NCBI RefSeq assembly: GCF_002288925.2
Contig: NW_022098008.1
Coordinates: 5,935,971-5,999,970 of the forward strand
Source: Delphinapterus leucas
Taxonomy: Eukaryota; Chordata; Mammalia; Artiodactyla; Monodontidae
DNA length: 64,000 nt
Direction of reading: 5' to 3'
The notes under the pieces are model-generated. The model was given only the letters and a program-made list of their open reading frames with translations. It ran no database searches and was not told the origin of the DNA. How positions within the stretch are numbered: the first letter of the stretch is position 1; the number at the start of each line of letters is the position of its first letter. Below are positions 57,660-64,000 of this stretch, piece by piece. Both the position numbers and the translations under genes were made by a program.

Positions 57660-60600
57660 AATATACATATACATATATATGAAAACATAGGATTGAAGGC
57701 TACTATGGCATAATGTTCAGTGTATGAGGTGTGTTTACGGGAGGCTGTCATATGACTTGTATTTTTAAGAATTCTGGTTTTAGTGGTTTTAGTGTTTCAC
57801 ATTTTAGAGTAAAATTAAAAAGATAAAAAGAACATCCGTTGTACTGAATATGACTTTGCCTTTGACCTGCATTTGCCATTCTGGATCGTGGGTCCCAGCC
57901 AAGCTTTTAAAATTGACTCCGTTCGTTATCAGCCTGTGAGCCACTGCTGAGGGCGGCTGTCTGTCCTGCTGCCTCCTGTCCCTCAGCCTCTGGGGTGTGA
58001 TTGTTGTTCACCATGGTGAAAAAAAAACCCCTCCTTTTTTACCTAAATGTGTGTTATTACTAGTTTTAATAAAGCATGTTCTATTTTTCAAACTTTAAAA
58101 ATATTGTTTAGCACTCTACCAATGACAGGGAATGTAATACTGAATGATGGTAAGATACGGTCACTGGGATCTGTGTTTAACAATTAATGAAAATCCAATC
58201 AAAATGTCCAAAGAACATAACCCTTAAAAGAAATAGCTAAATGGTGATATCATCACATTTTCATGGAATAAATACTTGGGGGATTAATTAATGGCCATAA
58301 TCCTTAAATCCTATAAAGTAATTGTTTTTACAATTAAATGTTAATTGTTTTCTTTGGTTTCCAACTATTCCAAAAAAAAAAACAGAAAGAAAAATCCCCA
58401 AACTGTTGATAAAATATTTGAGAATGAACGACTGAAATTAAGGCATCTTTGTCTTTGAACTTTACATATGTGTGCTGTTGAGTATGACACGGTTGTATTT
58501 TTGACACTTTTTTTCTGTTGACCCATGATGATAACAATTAACACATTAGCATGGAAGAAGCAAATGAAATATTGTACTAGATTGATTCAAATCCTGCCAC
58601 TTTTCCTTCAGTTACCTTCTGCATGTCTTCTTTTTTTTTATGATTTGAAACTGTGTATTTAAGGAAAAACACTAATTTTCCAACAAAATGCTGATACTTG
58701 TAAGCTATGGCACTTAAATTTATTCATAGTCATCAGAAAACTTTAGAATTTCTAGAGATACAAAACAAAAACCTGGCCGCTTCATTAAATATGCTAGGAA
58801 AAACATGTACCCAAGTCATCCAATGGACACTTCTTTCTCAAGTTCTGGGGGTCAGTGCATATAGATTTTGGATTCGTGTTTCCTACTACTTTGTAGATGG
58901 TACTAGCTTATTTTTAAACATAAACACTGGACAGAACAGAGAAGAGGGGAACATGAAAGAGGTAAGGAACCAGCAGCATTAGCAATCCATAAAGAAAAAG
59001 GAACGGACAATTCTTGTAACACATACGGATTAAATGGGTAGTGGCAGGAGGTTAAGGAATGGTGCTGGGGATTGACAGAGCCTTACGATAAAGGGAAGAA
59101 TACATTCTATAATTATCAGCACAGTATGCAATATATTTTATCAAGCTCTGAATTTGAGATATTTTAAAGTTCTGATTTTTCTTTATCAAAGTTCCATTTA
59201 GCAGGATACGTTTTCCCCTCTCAAAAACTAGTTTTCTCATTTGCTAAATGCTATAGTCCTTTAAAACTCTGTACAGAGACTTGTTTCATGCAACAAGGGA
59301 GGGAGATGCCTCAATATTCTTTAGTGGTTGCTGCTTTTCCCAACACTACCTTTTTCTCTACCTTTGACTTTTTTTTTTTTTTTTTTTTTGCATCTCTTCT
59401 TTTAAGGTATGTGCTGGGGCTTAACTGCAGACACACTCAGTGTGCTGATCACAAAAACTCGGTCAACATCTAATTCTTTGCATTCTAAGTCAACTTCTTG
59501 CTCCATACGTCTTTGAGGAAGATGAAACTCAGCATCTAGATACTTCATTTTTATTGGAAATGCAAAGACACCAAGGCTAAGTAGGCGACATATGGATGCT
59601 CCATACTCTTAGGATGTGGGCACAAACCCCAAGAGCTGTCTTAGAAACTGAAAGCAGAAACAGGCCTTTACAGTTTGGAGGGCATCTTTCTGTTGGCCTC
59701 TGGTGCGGCCTCTATCTAAGCCGTCGTCTGGGTATTTGTGAGTGTCACAGGGCGGAGAGCACAGAGACTCTAGACTTTGCGGGATGGAGGTTAGGGGTCC
59801 TACAAAGCTGTGTCCCACATACTGTGATTATAGACAGCCATCTGTTTCAGCCAAGATTTCTTTGGTGTCTGTCCTGTTCAAGGACTGCTTGGGGCCAGGA
59901 TCTCTTTTGTAGATCCTTTATAGGGTGCTCCTATAAAGCATGCATCCTATAGCTTCACAGGATGATCTGATTGTGGGGGATTAATCCACACTCACCCAGA
60001 ATGCCAACTTATGGTTTTATTGTTGTTTAGAGAGTACTCCTGTCTGCTAACCAAAAATACCTTCTTTCTGGTGTTAGGTTACCTGGGAAACCTCTTCAGT
60101 TGGGTGTGTGTTGAAGATCAGATCAGAACAAAGTGGGTCATGAGCTTTCCTTGGGTATTTTATTCAGGCTGAGACAGTCTGAGTAGGAGCACGGTTGCAC
60201 AATGAGGTCATTCTTTTTGGCAGGTGACGTTGGGCAAAAGTCTTGGGCTGTGTTGCATGGAGCTCCTCCAGGATCAGTTTCAACGTCCTGCCAATACTCT
60301 CAAGTGAACCAACTTAAGGTCTCCTATAGATAGAAAGTGTGGCCCAGGGAAGAGGATGAATATTTTTGGAATATGAGCATTATTTTCCTCCACTGGAGGA
60401 AAACCTAGGTTTGGTTTTGGCTGATGGCTTCTCTTCTGGATTCTGCTTCACTCATCATTTAACTAACATCCTAATGTGGGAACCTGTCCTTTTGCCATCT
60501 GACATCATGGGAATCTCCAGCAGGACCTGGAGTCTGTGTCCATCAGGGCATAAGACCAGCCATTTCTAAGCTCTGGAAACACTATTATTGCATATAAGCT

Positions 60601-61044
60601 GTTACTTAACTAAATAAATACACTTCTCCTTAAGAGTTCAGAAAGATTTCTAATTAATTCCAATTGAAAAAAAGGGGCCCTAGGAGTAGCTAGAGGCTGT
60701 GTTGACAGCTGAGGGAACAGCTACGGTCTCTGTCTCACTTTGGGTATCGACTGTTGTGCCTGTGTGGTCAGCAGTGGTCAGCAAAATGTGGCTCTGGCCT
60801 CACTGGTAACCCTGAGATGTTTCTACCCAACAGCACCCAATAGCAGAGACTCCAGTACTTATCACTGTTAGAAATGGATACTCTCCTCAGGTTGGCAGGT
60901 ATTTTTTCCCCCAGCAATAATGAAGTGGCTTAGTAATGATGGATTTCTATAGATAAAGGCCAATGTTAAAATTTTAGAAGCCCTTGGAAATCTCAACATT
61001 CTTACCTTGGTTTCTGAGCAGAGTCAGCATGGAATAGAAATGCA
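57658..61044. other. Intron 2, no gene
   Basis: No gene or named repeat is supported over this long stretch. A T21 run is at 59369-59389. The + frame of 118 codons at 59596-59952 overlaps a minus frame and has no family resemblance. Confidence 0.4.
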
Positions 61045-61665
61045 GATGATCCCCATTATTTGCAGCATCCAGTTTTGCAAATTTGCCTACTTGCTAAAAT
61101 GTATTTATAACCCCAGAGTCGATAGTTGAGGCCATTTGTGGACATGTGCAGAGCAGCAAACAATCTGAGTTGCCCCATGCGAATGTTCTCAGCTGAGCTG
61201 GAACAAGGCATCACTCTGCCTTGTGGTTTCAGCTCACACCGTAGGCAAGCATCCTTTTCGTGATTTACTTAGTGCCATATGTATATATATATAGTTTGTA
61301 TTTTTGTGCTTTGTGTTGATGATTTCACTGCTTAAAATGGCCTCCAAGCGTCTTGCTGAAGTTTTGTCTGGTGTTCCTGAACGCAAGAAGGTTGTGATGT
61401 GCCTTCTGGAGAAAATATGTGTTAGATAAGCCAGAGATGCTGGCTGTGAGTTAAGTGTTAACAAATCAACAATGTGTAGAAAATAAGGTGCCTTTAACAA
61501 AAACACAGTAAAACAAGGTTATGTATTGATTGGTTAAGGAAAATGCTGTGACCAGGGGCCCACAGGAGCCTCGCCCCATATTTAATGGTTCAGTACTCAC
61601 TAATTCAGTGTTCATGGTGATGGTATAGCCGTAACTACGGAGATTAAGGAGAATGGACCACCTTA
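61045..61665 (+). mobile_element. Tigger-type (pogo/Tc1) DNA transposon with transposase N-terminal remnant
   Basis: From ATG 61337 the + strand reads MASKRLAEVLSGVPERKKVV, then MCLLEKI, before a stop. This is the start of a pogo/Tigger transposase with its CENP-B-like DNA-binding region. The left flank ('gatgatccccattatttgca') and right flank ('ggttcagtactcactaattc') resemble the element's terminal sequence. Most of the transposase is deleted, so it is a non-autonomous fossil. Confidence 0.72.
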
Positions 61666-62734
61666 CCTTGGGAGGGCGAATCACAACATTGTCAGTGTAA
61701 TAGCCCACGGAGATGGCAATGGAACTACCAGTTTCAAATTTCTGTCCTTCCCATCACCTTTTCCATTTTCATATGTGATGTATTGAAATAACGTGCCTTG
61801 GCGTTGATATTTCTGTGAGTTGTATTTTGGCCTCACTCAGTTTCAGCTCATTGTTGAAATATCGTGAAGTGATGATAGCTTTAGAAAACCAGAAAAACAG
61901 GTTCATGTGAAGGGTTGAGGGGTTCCAGGATTAACATTTGGGAACAAAGGTCCTTCGGTCAGAGTGTCCTTGATGAGTGATCCCTGCTATCGGCGGTGAC
62001 ACCTTCAGCAGCTGGAGTGTTTGGCAACCGATTTGACCGCAGGTACTTGATGGGGTGAGGCTCCAGCCCAGAGCTCTCCTGGGCTCCTGAGAGACAGCCG
62101 TGTGACGGAGCATAAGGGCGGTGTGGTGGGCATGCTCCTGTGATGGGGAGGGCTCTGCATCCAGATCAAACATTGCCACTTCCTCAGCAAGTGTCCTGGG
62201 ACATCCTTTGGCGTCAGGCTGTTTGTTATTTCAGAGCCTCTCTGCCTTCAAGAGGGGCTGTTCCTGCCCCTTGAGTGGCATTTAGGCAGGAAAGAGACAC
62301 TCTAAAGGCCATTAGGATCAGGCACAGCCCCACTTCGTAGGTACCAGCAGTGGGAATGGTGCTCACTTCCACCCCACAGACGGCTGCAAGGACTCAGGCC
62401 AAGAGCATCAGAACAATGTGTTAGGACAGGATTTTTAAGGAACGCTGATGTTCCATAGCAGCCCGTGGCAGGCCCTGCGGGACTGGCTTAGGGGTGCTCA
62501 GACATCCCCAGAATCTCCATCAACCCCCTCAAGCCACCATGGCACTTAGTAAAGGGATGCAGTTGCTGTGGAAACCCAGCTTCAAGACTTGTCTTCCAGC
62601 CTCCCTTCTGTGGAGGGCAGATGGGGTTCCATGGACCCAGGTGTTAATGCACGCTGCAGTGAGGGCTGTGGAGTGGTGGGCAGGAGCTTGAGCCTGCCAA
62701 TCACGTGATAGAGTTACTTTCAGTGTCATTTTGT
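61666..62734. other. Intron 2, no gene
   Basis: Mixed-composition sequence. Overlapping frames of 60-80 codons occur on both strands with no family match. Nothing specific. Confidence 0.4.
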
Positions 62735-62905
62735 ACAAGTTATGAGCTCTTGATCAAGGGAATTAACTTGTCCAGGCTTCGGTTTCTCCATCTGTAAAAT
62801 CACAGTCATATTAGCAGCAGCTCAGAGGACTATGGGAAAGGGTAGCAAGGATAATTCTTAGCACGGTGCCTGACATATAGTGATAGGTGCTCAGTAAATG
62901 CTAGT
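62735..62905 (+). mobile_element. MIR SINE, 3' part
   Basis: 'tgtccaggcttcggtttctc', 'catctgtaaaatcacagtca', 'cttagcacggtgcctgacat' and 'aggtgctcagtaaatgctag' follow the MIR core and 3' end. Confidence 0.9.
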
Positions 62906-63057
62906 TAGTGTGATAAGCCTTCCCATACTCTGGGGAATCTTTTAAGGACTCTGCATGTGATGTAGCCCCTTTATTCAACTGGCAAGTAATAGAAATGCTG
63001 ACACCATATGGGAGTTTGGAGCCCAAGAGAAAGGTTAGTTTCAAAGTAGAGGTGAGA

Positions 63058-63668
63058 ATTTAGTTTCTAAAAAAACTAAAAGTAGAACGACCGTATAATC
63101 CAGCAAATCGACTCCTGGGTATATATCTGAGAAAAACAAAAACACTAATTTAAAAAGATACTTGCACCCCAATGTTCATAGCAGCATTATTTACAGTTAC
63201 CAGTTATGGAAGCAACCTGTGTGTCCACCAACAGATGAATGGATAAATAAGATATGGTACCTGTATAAAACCATAAAAAAGAACAAAAGTTTGCCATTTG
63301 TACCAACATGGATGGATGTGGAGGGCATTATGCTAAGTGGAATAAGTCACACAGAGACAGACAAATACTGTATGATATCACTTATATGTGGAATCTAAAA
63401 CATACAATAAACTAGTGAATATAACAAAAAAGCAGACCCACAGATGTAGAGAACAAACTAGCGGTTACCAGTGGGGAGGGGGGAGGGGCAATATAAGGGT
63501 TATATTTTATAGTGTAGAATTATAGTTAAATCTAGGGGTTGGGAGGCATAAACTATTAGGGGTAAGACAGGCTCAAGGATGTATTATACAATACAGGGAA
63601 TATAGTCAATATTTTGTAGTAACTGTAAATGGACCTTTAAACATTGTATAGAAGTAAAAAATTAAAAA
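63058..63668 (+). mobile_element. 5'-truncated L1 3' end, sense
   Basis: The + frame 63162-63398 encodes the ORF2 C-terminus (CPPTDEWINKIWYLYKTIKK, then PTWMDVEGIMLSGISHTET). The 3' UTR follows, with the G-rich tract at 63473-63487. Flanking 16-base duplications with one mismatch, 'caaagtagaggtgaga' (63042-63057) and 'caaagtagagatgaga' (63669-63684), mark the insertion. It is an older L1 subfamily than the copies with the 'ccaataaagatgt' end. Confidence 0.9.
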
Positions 63669-63684
63669 CAAAGTAGAGATGAGA

Positions 63685-64000
63685 GCATGAGTGTGGCAGA
63701 ACTCAGAGCTGTGTGACAGGACAGGTGAGAGGTAAAAAGAACAGCGCAGGTGACCTCATCACAGGACTGGCCAGAGAAGTGAGAGAAATCTCAGACCACC
63801 ATGAGGTTGTAGTGCCCTGCAGGTCACAGATGGAGAGTTTGTGGACAGATATCAACAAGTGTAGGGACTGAAACTTCGCTGAGCAATCCCCCAGTAATGC
63901 AGGATGGTTAAGTTCCTGACACCCGCTATACAATACGGTGCCTACAGATAACAACACTGTATGATGCACTTCAAAGTGTGTAAAGGGGGTGGATCTGGGG
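63685..64000 (+). other. Intron 2 to window edge; L1 3' UTR-like end
   Basis: No gene. From about 63905, 'acaatacggtgcctacagat' followed by 'aacaacactgtatgatgcac' resembles the terminal part of an older L1 3' UTR that may continue past the edge. Confidence 0.45.

Larger units (their letters stand above)
43355..64000 (+). other. ADCY2: ADCY2 intron 2 (5' part, runs off the window)
   Basis: Begins with donor GTAAGG after residue 143. No exon 3 was seen in the remaining 20.6 kb, so the intron is longer than that. This fits the very large size of ADCY2 in other mammals (hundreds of kb). Repeats in it are listed separately. Confidence 0.85.

Noticed and set aside
57503..57751. Minus-strand frame with a threonine-histidine repeat
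   Set aside because: Translation of the TG microsatellite.
63162..63398. 78-codon + frame near the window end
   Set aside because: L1 ORF2 C-terminal fragment inside a truncated insertion.

Overview
This window is vertebrate nuclear DNA, almost certainly from a cetacean. The main clue is three young antisense copies (about 11.5, 32.3 and 50.2 kb) and one older sense copy (54.5 kb) of the tRNA-derived CHR SINE, recognisable by its 'ggactctcaaccactg.gccaccagggaagccc' end. They sit among artiodactyl-type L1 3' ends. Species cannot be decided from the sequence. There are no prokaryotic genes, CRISPR arrays, operons or terminators.

One protein-coding gene is supported: the 5' part of ADCY2 (adenylate cyclase type 2) on the + strand. 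Exon 1 (start codon at 23935, donor after 24165) lies in a GC-rich, TATA-less CpG island. Exon 2 is 43157-43354. Both exons end in phase 0 and have consensus splice sites. Together they encode residues 1-143: the cytosolic N-terminus, transmembrane helices 1-3 and the start of the loop beyond helix 3. The catalytic C1 and C2 domains are encoded beyond the right edge. Intron 1 is about 19.0 kb and intron 2 is at least 20.6 kb.

Layout: 1-22 kb is gene-free upstream DNA with old L1, LTR, SINE and simple repeats. 22.1-24.6 kb is the CpG island with exon 1. 24.2-43.2 kb is intron 1, with old antisense L1s, a CHR SINE, a DNA-transposon fossil and MIRs. 43.2-43.4 kb is exon 2. 43.4-64 kb is intron 2, including a nested L1 complex (52.3-56.1 kb) and a Tigger-type transposon remnant (61.0-61.7 kb).

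I found no convincing undescribed biological system. The points most worth checking are an alanine/glycine expansion and two apparent substitutions in the ADCY2 N-terminus, a weak start context followed by a better one at Met6, a CCAAT-box cluster at 16.2-16.4 kb that looks like a fossil LTR promoter, a twin-primed (5'-inverted) L1, a possible L1 3' transduction, and several perfect hairpins in intron DNA. Family names of old repeats come from recall of consensus sequences, not from a search.
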